Origin: Pseudomonadota bacterium
GTDB lineage: Bacteria; Pseudomonadota; Gammaproteobacteria; Xanthomonadales; Wenzhouxiangellaceae
Assembly (NCBI GenBank): GCA_013285445.1
Contig: CP053448.1
Location: 1,860,001-1,924,000 of the forward strand
Reading direction: 5' to 3'
DNA: 64,000 nt
Shown here: positions 15,809 through 24,415 of the stretch, piece by piece
Layout of the letters: each line of letters opens with the position of its first letter
How positions within the stretch are numbered: the first letter of the stretch is position 1
Made by a program: the position numbers and the translations under genes
Notes under the pieces: model-generated
What the model saw: the letters and a program-made list of their open reading frames with translations, nothing else
Databases searched by the model: none
What the model was told of the DNA's origin: nothing

Positions 15809-15895
15809 CAACAGCGAATACGATACGACTTTGCGGACGGCAATTCAAGCGTTGAAATCGACGATTGGGGTGAAAGCGGCCGGACGGCGAAGCGC

Positions 15896-16897
15896 CTATT
15901 CGGTTTCGCGCTTGAGGTCGCGCTCCATCAGGACCTGAACCCCTTTGCGGGCGTTCCAGCCGCGGAAGAGAATGCCGTGAACCTGCTCGGCGATCGGCAT
16001 CTCGACATCGACCCGGCCGGCCAGGCGCATAACCTCCTCAGCGGTCTTGATGCCTTCAACCACCTGACCGATTTCGGCCACGGCTTCTTCCGCCGACTGG
16101 CCCTGCCCCAGCGCCAGACCCAGTCTACGATTGCGCGACTGATCGCCGGTACAGGTCAGCACCAGGTCGCCGATCCCGGCCAGACCCATCAGGGTTCTGG
16201 GATCAGCACCGAGGGCCTGGCCCAGGCGCATCATTTCGGCCAGTCCGCGGGTGATCAGGGCAGCGCGCGTGTTGTGTCCCAGCGCCATGCCGTCTGCCAT
16301 GCCACAGGCAATGGCCAGCACGTTCTTGATCGCGCCACCCAGCTCGGCGCCGACCAGGTCAGCGGTGTAGTAGGCACGGAAACTGGCCCCGTGCAGCAGC
16401 TCTGCCCAGGCATGGCCGAATTCCGGGGTCGAGGCCGCTACTGTCACTGCGGTGGGCAGACCGGCGGCCACCTCGCGCGCAAACGACGGACCCGTGACCA
16501 GAGCCAGCGGCATGTTGGGACCCAGACGCTCGCTGGCGACTTCGTGCAGCAATCGCCCGGTGCCGGGCTCGAAGCCCTTGCTGGCCCAGGCCAGGCCAAT
16601 CTGAGGGTCGAGACGGTCGACCAGCTGGTCGACGATCGAGGCAAAGGCATGGCTGGGTGTTGCCACCAGCACGCGGCCGGCACCGTCGATCGCGGCGCCG
16701 AGGTCGGCGCCGCAGGCGATAGTGTCGGCTAACGGGTGGTCCGGCAGGTAGCGTGAGTTGCAGCGCTCGCGCTGCATGTGCTCGGCATGGCCGGGGTCGC
16801 GCGCCCACAGGCGTACGTCATGCCCGAGGCGGCTGAGCTGCATGGCCAGTGCCGTGCCCCAGGAGCCGGCACCCAGAACCGCGACCGGTCGGACCAT
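15896..16897 (-). CDS. gpsA: NAD(P)-dependent glycerol-3-phosphate dehydrogenase GpsA
   Basis: 333 residues, standard length. It reduces dihydroxyacetone phosphate to sn-glycerol-3-phosphate, the backbone for phospholipids. The Rossmann loop is VAVLGAGSWGTALAM at the N-terminus. ASKGFEPGTGRLLHEV, GPSFAREVAAGLPTAV and the catalytic-lysine helix AIKNVLAIACGMADGM are all present, and GIGDLVLTCTGDQSRNRR follows. It is the last gene of the rhodanese-secB-gpsA operon, eight bases after the secB stop. That order is conserved in Enterobacteria and Pseudomonas. Confidence 0.97.
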   Translation of the reverse strand: MVRPVAVLGAGSWGTALAMQLSRLGHDVRLWARDPGHAEHMQRERCNSRYLPDHPLADTIACGADLGAAIDGAGRVLVATPSHAFASIVDQLVDRLDPQIGLAWASKGFEPGTGRLLHEVASERLGPNMPLALVTGPSFAREVAAGLPTAVTVAASTPEFGHAWAELLHGASFRAYYTADLVGAELGGAIKNVLAIACGMADGMALGHNTRAALITRGLAEMMRLGQALGADPRTLMGLAGIGDLVLTCTGDQSRNRRLGLALGQGQSAEEAVAEIGQVVEGIKTAEEVMRLAGRVDVEMPIAEQVHGILFRGWNARKGVQVLMERDLKRETE

Positions 16898-16905
16898 CGG
16901 GCGTT

Positions 16906-17436
16906 CTAGTGGCTTGACGGCTGAGGCGGTGTCTCGCCGGCACTGTCGCCCTGCTCACCCTGCTGCCGCGCTTCTTCCAGACGCTGACGGAAGATGGTCT
17001 CGAAGTTGACCGGCTGCAGCGGTGGCATGTAAAACCCGCCGGCGGTGACCATCGAAGCCACCTGATTGCGGTTGTACGGGAACAGCACGTTGGGGCACAG
17101 CACGTTAATGACATAGGGAATCTGCTGATCGCTGAAACCGGCCATCTGAAAAATGCCGCCGTACTGGACTTCGCACAGAAACGCCGTCTTGTCGCCCTGG
17201 GCGGCAGTCACAGTCACGCCCAGCACCACCTGCCAGCGGTTATCACCGATGTTTTCGGCGCGTTGTGACAGATTGACGTTGATGTCGGGCTGCCCGGCAT
17301 TCTGGTCGAGCTCGAGTACCGACGGCGCCTCGAAAGAGGCGTCCTTGAGGTAGACGTGCTGAACGGCCAACTGGGCCTCGCGTGGTTCGTTGGTTGGCTG
17401 AGCGCCGGCTGCGCCGGCCTGGTTTTCTTCGCTCAT
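16906..17436 (-). CDS. secB: Protein-export chaperone SecB
   Basis: 176 residues from the ATG at 17436 (MSEENQ). SecB is a cytoplasmic tetramer that keeps preproteins unfolded and hands them to SecA. The family core is clear: VQHVYLKDASFEAPS, FLCEVQYGGIFQ, and NVLCPNVLFPYNRNQVASM, followed by GGFYMPPLQPVNF. The acidic and proline-containing tail is a little longer than in E. coli. It lies between the rhodanese gene and gpsA, its usual neighbours. Confidence 0.96.
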   Translation of the reverse strand: MSEENQAGAAGAQPTNEPREAQLAVQHVYLKDASFEAPSVLELDQNAGQPDINVNLSQRAENIGDNRWQVVLGVTVTAAQGDKTAFLCEVQYGGIFQMAGFSDQQIPYVINVLCPNVLFPYNRNQVASMVTAGGFYMPPLQPVNFETIFRQRLEEARQQGEQGDSAGETPPQPSSH

Positions 17437-17482
17437 GATCTGATTGGATTCCTGTGAGTTGAATGAATGGATTGCGCTGCGA

Positions 17483-17998
17483 TCAGGCGTCGGTGCCGGT
17501 CTTGTCGGCCTGTCGGCGATTCTTGCGCTTGCCCTTGCCGCCCGGAGCGTTCCTGGCTGCCCCCTTGTGTCGCGTGACCGGCTGCTGATCGCTGATCCAC
17601 TGCGCCAGCCCGCCGTTGAGGACGTAGACCTGGCCAAAGCCCTTACGGGTCAGACGTGTGGCCATCTGTGGCGACACCTGACCGTTCTTGCAATAGATCA
17701 GAACCGGACGATCACGGTACTTGTCGAGCCGCTGATCACCGGCTTCGAGCTGCGACGGCGGCAGGTGCAGCGCGCCGGCAATATGGCCCTTGGCGTAGTC
17801 GCTGCTGTTGGAGACATCGACGATCAACGGCTCCTGGCGGTTGATGATCTGTACCGCTTCCAGCGTGCCCAGCTCGTGCCACTTGCGCAGCTTGCGGCTG
17901 ATCTCGTAGAAGATCCAGGCTACCGCCACGGCGGCGAACAGGCCGCTGAGCAACAGGTTGTTGCCGACAAACTCGATCAGCTGATCCATGAACGTCAT
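17483..17998 (-). CDS. Membrane-anchored rhodanese-like protein (YibN-like)
   Basis: 171 residues from the ATG at 17998; a second ATG at 17989 is possible. An N-terminal membrane helix (about 13-31, LLLSGLFAAVAVAWIF) precedes one rhodanese domain with the catalytic loop IYCKNGQVS (Cys103). The C-terminus is a basic tail (GGKGKRKNRR). The domain carries sulfur as a persulfide. YibN is the usual first gene upstream of secB-gpsA. In E. coli grxC lies between yibN and secB; here only 46 bases separate them, so grxC is missing. Divergent gpmI starts 110 bases away. Confidence 0.9.
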   Translation of the reverse strand: MTFMDQLIEFVGNNLLLSGLFAAVAVAWIFYEISRKLRKWHELGTLEAVQIINRQEPLIVDVSNSSDYAKGHIAGALHLPPSQLEAGDQRLDKYRDRPVLIYCKNGQVSPQMATRLTRKGFGQVYVLNGGLAQWISDQQPVTRHKGAARNAPGGKGKRKNRRQADKTGTDA

Positions 17999-18108
17999 TC
18001 GGCTCGGGTCAAACCCGTTATTATCGCTGATCTGGCCGTGCGTTGCCAGCATCACGGCCAACGCGTGTGGGATAATGAGCACTTCGATCGCAGTCCGAGA
18101 GACCCCCT

Positions 18109-19638
18109 ATGGACCCGCATCTTCCGCTTGTGCTGCTGATCCTCGATGGATGGGGATACCGCGAGGTGGCCGAAGACAACGCCATCAGCTGTGCCGCCAC
18201 GCCCAACTGGGACAGAATCTGGCGGACCGATCCGCACACCCTGCTGCAGGCCTCGGGCGAGGCGGTCGGTTTGCCGCCCGGGCAGATGGGCAACTCGGAG
18301 GTCGGGCACATGAACATCGGGGCCGGCCGTATCGTCTACCAGGAGCTGACGCGGATCGGCAAGGCCATCGCGGATGGCAGTTTCCAGCGCAGCCCGGTTC
18401 TGCTCGATGCCATCGAACACTGCCGAGAGAGCGGCGGGTGCTTGCATGTCATGGGCCTGCTCTCGCCGGGCGGGGTGCATAGCCATGAAGACCATTTGTT
18501 GGCGACTCTGGCGCTGGCGCTCGAACGTGGCGTGTCCGAAGTCGCCGTGCACGCCTTTCTCGATGGCCGGGATACGCCGCCGCGCAGCGCCGGGCCTTCG
18601 CTCGAGCGATTGCAAGAGGCGCTGGACGGACATGCCAATGCCAGCCTGGCCAGCGTCACCGGCCGCTACTACGCGATGGACCGGGATCGTCGATGGCCAC
18701 GGACAGAGCGTGCCTGGCAGGCCATCGTCGAGGCCCGGGCCGAACAGTTCGCCGACAGCGCTCTGGACGCGCTCGCTGCGGCCTACGCGCGCGGCGAGGA
18801 CGATGAATTCGTGGCCCCGACCGTGATCGGGAGCGGACATCGAGTTGCTGACGGTGACGTCGTGATATTCATTAATTTCCGTGCCGATCGCGCCCGCCAG
18901 CTGACCCGAGCCCTGGTCGAAGACGGCTTTGACGGTTTTGCCGCGCGACGTCCCGCCCTTGATGCGATGGTCACCATGACCCGATACCAGGACGACCTGC
19001 CGACCGCTGCCGTGTTCGAGCCCGAGCGCCTGAATCATCTGCTCGGCGGCGAGTTGGCCGCTGCGGGAATGCGTCAGCTTCGAATTGCGGAAACCGAGAA
19101 ATACGCTCACGTGACCTACTTCTTCAACGGCGGACAGGAGCAGGTCTTCGACGGCGAGGACCGCAAGCTGATTCCGTCCCCGAAGGTCGCCACCTATGAC
19201 CTCCAGCCGGAGATGAGTGCGCCGGAACTGACCCGCGAGCTGGTCGCCGCCGTGAATGCGGGCAAACATCAGGTCATCATCTGCAATGTCGCCAATCCTG
19301 ACATGGTTGGCCATAGCGGCGTGTTCGAAGCCGCAATTGCAGCGGTCGAGGCCGTCGATCGACTGCTTGGTGAAGTGCTGCAGGCCGTCGATGAGCGCGG
19401 CGGAGAACTGCTGATCACGGCCGATCACGGCAACGTCGAGCAGATGACCGATGGCGACAACGGCCAGCCGCACACCGCGCATACCACCAATCCGGTGCCC
19501 TTGGTCTACCACGGCCCGCGGCAGCTGGCGCTGAGAGATGGCGGCAGCTTGCGCGATATTGCGCCGACCATGCTCAAGCTGCTCGGACTGGAGATGCCAG
19601 CGGCAATGACCGGTCGACCGCTCAACTCGGGTGTCTGA
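18109..19638 (+). CDS. gpmI: 2,3-bisphosphoglycerate-independent phosphoglycerate mutase
   Basis: 509 residues. It interconverts 3- and 2-phosphoglycerate in glycolysis and gluconeogenesis with two manganese ions. LLILDGWGYRE carries the first metal aspartate. GQMGNSEVGHMNIGAGR holds the phosphorylated serine (Ser63). HAFLDGRDTPPRSA and VTGRYYAMDRDRRW are substrate loops. ANPDMVGHSG and ITADHGNVEQM complete the metal site. GATAAT around 18070 is a plausible -10 box. The 3' end overlaps envC by eight bases, the same gpmI-envC arrangement as E. coli. Confidence 0.97.
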   Translation: MDPHLPLVLLILDGWGYREVAEDNAISCAATPNWDRIWRTDPHTLLQASGEAVGLPPGQMGNSEVGHMNIGAGRIVYQELTRIGKAIADGSFQRSPVLLDAIEHCRESGGCLHVMGLLSPGGVHSHEDHLLATLALALERGVSEVAVHAFLDGRDTPPRSAGPSLERLQEALDGHANASLASVTGRYYAMDRDRRWPRTERAWQAIVEARAEQFADSALDALAAAYARGEDDEFVAPTVIGSGHRVADGDVVIFINFRADRARQLTRALVEDGFDGFAARRPALDAMVTMTRYQDDLPTAAVFEPERLNHLLGGELAAAGMRQLRIAETEKYAHVTYFFNGGQEQVFDGEDRKLIPSPKVATYDLQPEMSAPELTRELVAAVNAGKHQVIICNVANPDMVGHSGVFEAAIAAVEAVDRLLGEVLQAVDERGGELLITADHGNVEQMTDGDNGQPHTAHTTNPVPLVYHGPRQLALRDGGSLRDIAPTMLKLLGLEMPAAMTGRPLNSGV

Positions 19639-20779
19639 GCCCCTGCGACCCGTTCTCTGGCTGGCCGCCGGGCTGCTTGCGGCAGCCTGGAGCCAGCCGA
19701 TGGCCCAGCAGCGTGACGAACTGGAACAGCAGCTCGATGAGGTCAGGCAACAGATTGCGGCAATCCAGGAGCGGATCGATCACGATCTCGGCCAGCGCGA
19801 TGCGCTGCTGCAGCAGCTGGCCGACGCCGAGCGGGAAGCCGGACGTGCGCGCCGTGCCCGTGACCAGACGCGCCAGGCCCTGGATCGAACCCGCCAGCGA
19901 ATCACCGGGCTCGAGGCTGAAGGCGCGATGCTCGAAGCTCGGGTGGCCGAGCAGGCCGGCCTGCTCGGGCGGCAATTGACGACGGCCTATCGCCTCGGCC
20001 GACAGTCCCGCCTGAAAATGCTGCTCAACCAGGACGATCCCCGGCTGCTGTCGCGGCGCCTGGCCTACCATGGCTATCTGTCGCGGGCGCGCGCCTCGGT
20101 CATGACCAGCCTCAATGAAAGCATCGGCCGCCTGGCAGCGTCGCGCCAGTCACTGGAGACGGAATTACAGGCGCTCGATGCACTGCTGGCCGAGCAACAG
20201 CGCGACAGCGAACGCCTTGAACAGGCCCTTGCCCGCCGGTCGCAGGCGCTCGCCTCGATCGACCAGCGCGTGCAAGGCAACCGGGAACGACTGGCCGAGC
20301 TTGAAGACAGCGCCGCTGAACTGGCCGCGCTGATCGCCCGTCTGAGCGATGCCCTGGCCGACATTCCGCCTGAGATTGCTGTGCCGGGGTTTGGCGAGTT
20401 GCGCGGCCGCCTGCCGATGCCTGTAACCGGCGCCCTGCGCCAGCAGTTCGGCGACCCGCGCGGCGGTGAACTGGAGTGGACCGGATGGTTGATCGGGGCA
20501 CCAGCAGGGCGGGATGTTCGCGCCATCGCTCACGGACGGGTTGCCTATGCCGACTGGTTGCGCGGTTACGGATTGCTGCTGATCATCGACCACGGGGATG
20601 AGTTCATGAGCCTGTACGCGCACAACGATTCACTGCGGGCCGATGTGGGTGACTGGGTGGCCCCGGCCGATGTGATTGCCTCGGTCGGTCAGACCGGGGG
20701 CGTGGCCGACGCCGGTCTTTATTTCGAAATCCGGCGCAGCGGCCAGCCGCTCGATCCAGCCGAGTGGATCGAGCGCTGA
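19631..20779 (+). CDS. envC: Murein hydrolase activator EnvC
   Basis: 382 residues, GTG start eight bases inside gpmI. A signal peptide (LAAGLLAAAWSQPMA) precedes a long coiled coil (about 25-240) and a LytM/M23 domain (about 255-380). In the family the coiled coil binds FtsEX and the LytM domain activates amidases at the septum. The zinc site is degenerate: the final catalytic HxH is replaced by LYFEIRRSGQPLDPAEW, as in E. coli EnvC. It therefore probably activates amidases without cutting murein itself. Confidence 0.93.
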   Translation: MSEPLRPVLWLAAGLLAAAWSQPMAQQRDELEQQLDEVRQQIAAIQERIDHDLGQRDALLQQLADAEREAGRARRARDQTRQALDRTRQRITGLEAEGAMLEARVAEQAGLLGRQLTTAYRLGRQSRLKMLLNQDDPRLLSRRLAYHGYLSRARASVMTSLNESIGRLAASRQSLETELQALDALLAEQQRDSERLEQALARRSQALASIDQRVQGNRERLAELEDSAAELAALIARLSDALADIPPEIAVPGFGELRGRLPMPVTGALRQQFGDPRGGELEWTGWLIGAPAGRDVRAIAHGRVAYADWLRGYGLLLIIDHGDEFMSLYAHNDSLRADVGDWVAPADVIASVGQTGGVADAGLYFEIRRSGQPLDPAEWIER

Positions 20780-20798
20780 ATGACCTGACGGGCAGGCC

Positions 20799-22373
20799 TT
20801 ACGGATAAACGTAGCTGGTGCCGGGGCCGAGCGGAATGCCGAGCATCCAGTAGCCAACCAGAAACAGCGACCAGACCAGCAGGAACACCACCGAGTACGG
20901 CAGCATCAACGATACCAGCGTGCCGATGCCGGTGCCCTTGACGTAGCGCTGGCAGTAGACAACGACCAGCGGGAAATACGGCATCAGCGGTGTGATGATG
21001 TTGGTCGAGGAATCGCCGACCCGATAGGCGGCCTGGGTCAGTTCGGGCGAAAAGCCGACCTGCATCAGCATCGGCACGAAGATCGGTGCCAGCAACGCCC
21101 ACTTGGCCGAGGCCGAGCCGACGAACAGATTCACGAACCCGACCAGCAGGATAATGCCGAACAGGGTCATGCCGCCTGGAAGCTGCAGGCTGGCCAGGAA
21201 GTTTCCGCCCTCCACGGCCAGCAGAATCCCGAGGCCGGAACGGCCGAACTCGGCCACGAACAGGGCGCAGAAAAAGGCCATGACGATGTAGTAGGCCATC
21301 GAGCCCATCGTTTCCGACATGGCGTCGACCACGTCCTTGCTTTTCTTGAAGGTCCCGGCCATGAAGCCGTAGATGACGCCGGGCACGACAAAGAACAGGA
21401 AGATCAGCGGCACGATCGACTGCATGATCGGCGCGGAGAATTCCGTCAGCGTGCCCTTTTCCGGGTCGCGAAACGGTGAGGCTTCCGGCACCATGGCCAG
21501 GATCAGTAGCGCGAAGCCAATCACCATGATCGCGGTCGCTACCCACATGGCCCGGGTTTCCCGGACATCGATCGGATGCATTTCGGGCATGTCGTCCTCG
21601 TCCCCGTCGAGCGGCGTGTTGGCCAGCCGGGGTTCGATCACCCGGTCGGTCAGCCACCAGCCCAGCGCAACAATAATCAGACAGGATGCCGAGGTGAAGT
21701 ACCAGTTGATCAGCGGGTGCAGCTCGATGCTGGCGTCGGCGATCTGGGCCGCCGGCAGGGTAAAGCCCATGAGCAGTGGATCGAGCGCTGACGGCACAAA
21801 ATTGGCCGAAAAGCCGCCCGAGACGCCGGCAAAGGCGGCGGCGATGCCGGCCAGGGGATGCCGCCCGGCGGCATAGAAGATGATGCCACCGAGCGGAATC
21901 ACCACCACGTAGCCCGCGTCCACGGCGGTGTGGCTGACAATGGCAATCAGGATCAGCATTGGGGTGAGCAGCATCTTCGGCGTGAAAGCCAGCAGCTTCT
22001 TGAGCAGTGCGTTGATATAGCCGCTCTGCTCGGCCACGCCCACCCCCAGCATGGCGACCAGCACCACGCCCAGCGGGGCAAAGCTGGTGAAGGTCGTGAC
22101 CATGGTGGTCAGAAAACTGACCAGCTGCTGGCCGGTAAGCAGGTTGGTGACGGCGATCGCCTCGCCGGTCGATGGATGCATGGTGCCGAACTGCACGCCC
22201 GACAGCAGCCACGACAGGATCCACACCACAATCATCAGCAGCAAAAACAGCATCGCCGGGTCGGGCAGCTTGTTGCCGACCACTTCGATGACATTGAGAG
22301 CGCGGTCGATCCAGCTCCTGTCGGCGCTGGCGCCAGTCAGACGTTCGCCTTGCGTACCGGGGGTCTCACTCAT
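20799..22373 (-). CDS. AbgT-family transporter
   Basis: 524 residues with about a dozen hydrophobic segments and the family's sequence features: NKLPDPAMLFLLLM near the N-terminus, SHTAVDAGYVVVIPLGG mid-protein, and GDSSTNIITPLMPYFPL near the C-terminus. AbgT proteins move p-aminobenzoyl-glutamate, a folate breakdown product, inward. Some members instead export sulfonamides using the proton gradient. Sequence alone does not separate the two. It stands alone, convergent with envC, and is separated from the DUF1820 gene upstream by 85 bases. Confidence 0.92.
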   Translation of the reverse strand: MSETPGTQGERLTGASADRSWIDRALNVIEVVGNKLPDPAMLFLLLMIVVWILSWLLSGVQFGTMHPSTGEAIAVTNLLTGQQLVSFLTTMVTTFTSFAPLGVVLVAMLGVGVAEQSGYINALLKKLLAFTPKMLLTPMLILIAIVSHTAVDAGYVVVIPLGGIIFYAAGRHPLAGIAAAFAGVSGGFSANFVPSALDPLLMGFTLPAAQIADASIELHPLINWYFTSASCLIIVALGWWLTDRVIEPRLANTPLDGDEDDMPEMHPIDVRETRAMWVATAIMVIGFALLILAMVPEASPFRDPEKGTLTEFSAPIMQSIVPLIFLFFVVPGVIYGFMAGTFKKSKDVVDAMSETMGSMAYYIVMAFFCALFVAEFGRSGLGILLAVEGGNFLASLQLPGGMTLFGIILLVGFVNLFVGSASAKWALLAPIFVPMLMQVGFSPELTQAAYRVGDSSTNIITPLMPYFPLVVVYCQRYVKGTGIGTLVSLMLPYSVVFLLVWSLFLVGYWMLGIPLGPGTSYVYP

Positions 22374-22458
22374 GCTTTTGTTCCCTGTTGGATTTTTTCT
22401 CGCCAGTCGCGGGTCGCGAACCGCGCCACACTATTGCACTACCGTCCGTTCAGTTCAA

Positions 22459-22773
22459 CTAGCGCCGACGACGAGGGCCGTCGAGCGGCAGCGAGGTGAC
22501 CTTTTCCCCGCTGTCGCGGTCACGAATGACGCAGGTGCCGCGCTTGCGCACCTGCTCGATGCGGATGACGGAATGCAGGGGGATATGCAGCACTTCCACA
22601 TCCTGGAATTCCTCGCGCATTCGCTCTTCCACGGGGTCGATGACAACCGCGTCGTCGGGATCGAACACCAGATCGGAGGCCTCGACAAAAGCGTAGCCGA
22701 TATCGCTCCCCGAAACCTTCCGGCAGAACAGCTCGTAGACCTTCCCGTGATTGATGAAGCTGACCTTGAACAT
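22459..22773 (-). CDS. DUF1820-family protein
   Basis: 104 residues from the ATG at 22773; a GTG two codons upstream (22779) is an alternative. It begins MFKVSFINHGKVYELFCRKV and has SDIGYAFVEASDLVF, then HIPLHSVIRIEQVRKRGTC, which is the DUF1820 pattern. It appears to be a small all-beta cytoplasmic protein with no known function. It directly follows the rhomboid gene with six bases between stop and ATG, so it is probably the last gene of the gspA-gspB-rhomboid operon. Confidence 0.85.
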   Translation of the reverse strand: MFKVSFINHGKVYELFCRKVSGSDIGYAFVEASDLVFDPDDAVVIDPVEERMREEFQDVEVLHIPLHSVIRIEQVRKRGTCVIRDRDSGEKVTSLPLDGPRRRR

Positions 22774-22779
22774 GGACAC

Positions 22780-23484
22780 TCAGTCTTGCAGAAAAGCGGT
22801 GTCGATATTAACGGAAAACACGCGCAGCAAGAGCGCAATCGTCAGGCCGCCCACAAACCCGGCCAGATGCGCTGCCCAGGCGACCGCCTCGACGCCGACG
22901 CCGAATACCGTGTAGATCATCTGCAGCGCGAACCAGGAGCCAATGACGACCAATCCCGGGACACGGGCAAACTGAATGTACAGGCCGAGCGGCAGCCACA
23001 GCCCCATGCGGCGCCCCGGGAACAGTCCGAGATACAGTCCGACAATGGCCGATACGCCGCCGCTGGCGCCGATGACCGGCGTGTCTGAGCCGGCCATCTG
23101 CCAGGCCAGGCAGGCGTTGGCCAGCCCCCCGAGCAGCAGAAAGCACAGCGCAAAGCGCCACGGCCCCAGCGCGCGCTCGACCATGATGCCGAAGACCCAG
23201 AAATAGGCCAGGTTGCCGGCCAGGTGGAGCCATTCGACATGCACGAACAGGGCGGTCACGATGCCGGTCAGGGCCGGATCGGTCCAGTCTACCGGGTCCG
23301 TACTGACCGCCTCCCAGAACCACAGCGGCACCAGACCCCAGGTCTCCAGCCAGGCAGCCGCGCTGCCGCCAGCAGTGAATTCGTGGGCAATGAGTGCGGC
23401 GACCAGGACAGCGCTGAACAGCGTCAGCATCCAGGGCCACGCCGGCCGGCCCGGTCGGCTGCTCGGAAACGGCTGGACAATCAC
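22780..23484 (-). CDS. Rhomboid intramembrane serine protease
   Basis: 234 residues, at least six membrane segments. The catalytic dyad is visible: GASGGVSA with Ser141 and a later WAAHLAGF with His206. The HLAGN motif in an earlier helix (His87) completes the oxyanion region. Rhomboids cleave membrane helices near the periplasmic face; the substrate here is unknown. Its start overlaps the gspB stop by four bases. Linkage to type II secretion assembly genes might reflect envelope processing. Confidence 0.93.
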   Translation of the reverse strand: MIVQPFPSSRPGRPAWPWMLTLFSAVLVAALIAHEFTAGGSAAAWLETWGLVPLWFWEAVSTDPVDWTDPALTGIVTALFVHVEWLHLAGNLAYFWVFGIMVERALGPWRFALCFLLLGGLANACLAWQMAGSDTPVIGASGGVSAIVGLYLGLFPGRRMGLWLPLGLYIQFARVPGLVVIGSWFALQMIYTVFGVGVEAVAWAAHLAGFVGGLTIALLLRVFSVNIDTAFLQD

Positions 23485-24413
23485 GGTTCGATCAGGAAAC
23501 GATGCTCCCTGAAGTCCACGATTGCACCCTCCCGGCGGATATCGACCAGCCGGGTATCGCCATCGATACGATCCCCCGGCCGGTAGCGCTCACCGTTGAT
23601 GAGCACAAACCGGTCGCGTGCTTCCGGCGCAAAGACATGAATGCTCAGGCTGAGATCGGGAAGACTGCGCCGTACCGACAGCGGCAGCTCCCAGGCGCGC
23701 ACATACTCCGGGGCATCGGATCGCCACGGCGTGTCCGGCTGCCGGGGTTCGGCTGTTTCGGGGATTCCGGAGCGTTCGGGCGCGGCCGGTTTCGCCGGTT
23801 CGCCATCGGCCTGTGAAGTCGACTTCTGGTCGCTGGCGGAATCTGCTGCCGCCTTGCCGGCCGGCGCGGAATCGCGCTGCTCGAGCTGCTGCGCGTATCG
23901 TCGCTCGAGCTCGCGCAGCGCCTCTTCCGACGACGCCGTCACGTATTCGCGCTTGGGCGCCGGCCGGCTGACGCTGCGGTCGGCCGGCGCCGGCGCACCC
24001 GGACGCCGCTCGCGTCGGTCGGATCCCGGCTGCGGCTTGTCGAAATCCACCGCGTCGGCGCCATCATCCGGCGCCGGCGCCACGGTGGGCACGGACGATG
24101 GCGACTCTGCAACGGGCTGTTCCGCGGGGGGCTGTGGGGGCGTATCGCCGCGCTCCGGGGTGTCCGCTCCAGGTGTCGCGCGTGACTGTTCGATCGTATC
24201 GCCGCCGACCAGGCGCTGCTCGATCCAGCCCGTTCGGGACGCAGCGAACAAGCCGGCACCCCCGAGCACGACTGCCGTGAGCACTGCCAGCAGCCAGCCG
24301 TTGCGACGCGGCTTGCGCGGCGGCGGTGAGCCGTCGGGCGTATCGAGCGCCGGCACCTGTCCGCGGCGCCGCTCGGCTTCCGACTTGCGCAGTGCATCGA
24401 GTATGAAAGACAC
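23481..24413 (-). CDS. gspB: General secretion pathway protein B (GspB/ExeB)
   Basis: 310 residues. The N-terminus MSFILDALRKSEAERRRGQ is the family signature. One membrane helix follows at about 40-58, then a long Pro/Ala/Ser/Asp-rich periplasmic linker (60-225). The conserved C-terminal domain is about 226-310 (WELPLSVRRSLPDLSLSIHVF, then RFVLINGERYRPGDRI). GspA and GspB form an inner-membrane complex that helps the type II secretin pass through peptidoglycan. It starts two bases after the gspA stop. No other gsp genes are in the window. Confidence 0.94.
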   Translation of the reverse strand: MSFILDALRKSEAERRRGQVPALDTPDGSPPPRKPRRNGWLLAVLTAVVLGGAGLFAASRTGWIEQRLVGGDTIEQSRATPGADTPERGDTPPQPPAEQPVAESPSSVPTVAPAPDDGADAVDFDKPQPGSDRRERRPGAPAPADRSVSRPAPKREYVTASSEEALRELERRYAQQLEQRDSAPAGKAAADSASDQKSTSQADGEPAKPAAPERSGIPETAEPRQPDTPWRSDAPEYVRAWELPLSVRRSLPDLSLSIHVFAPEARDRFVLINGERYRPGDRIDGDTRLVDIRREGAIVDFREHRFLIEP

Positions 24414-24415
24414 CG

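Noticed and set aside
19631..20779. EnvC as an active M23 murein peptidase
   Set aside because: The final HxH zinc ligand is replaced by LYF, as in known non-catalytic EnvC.
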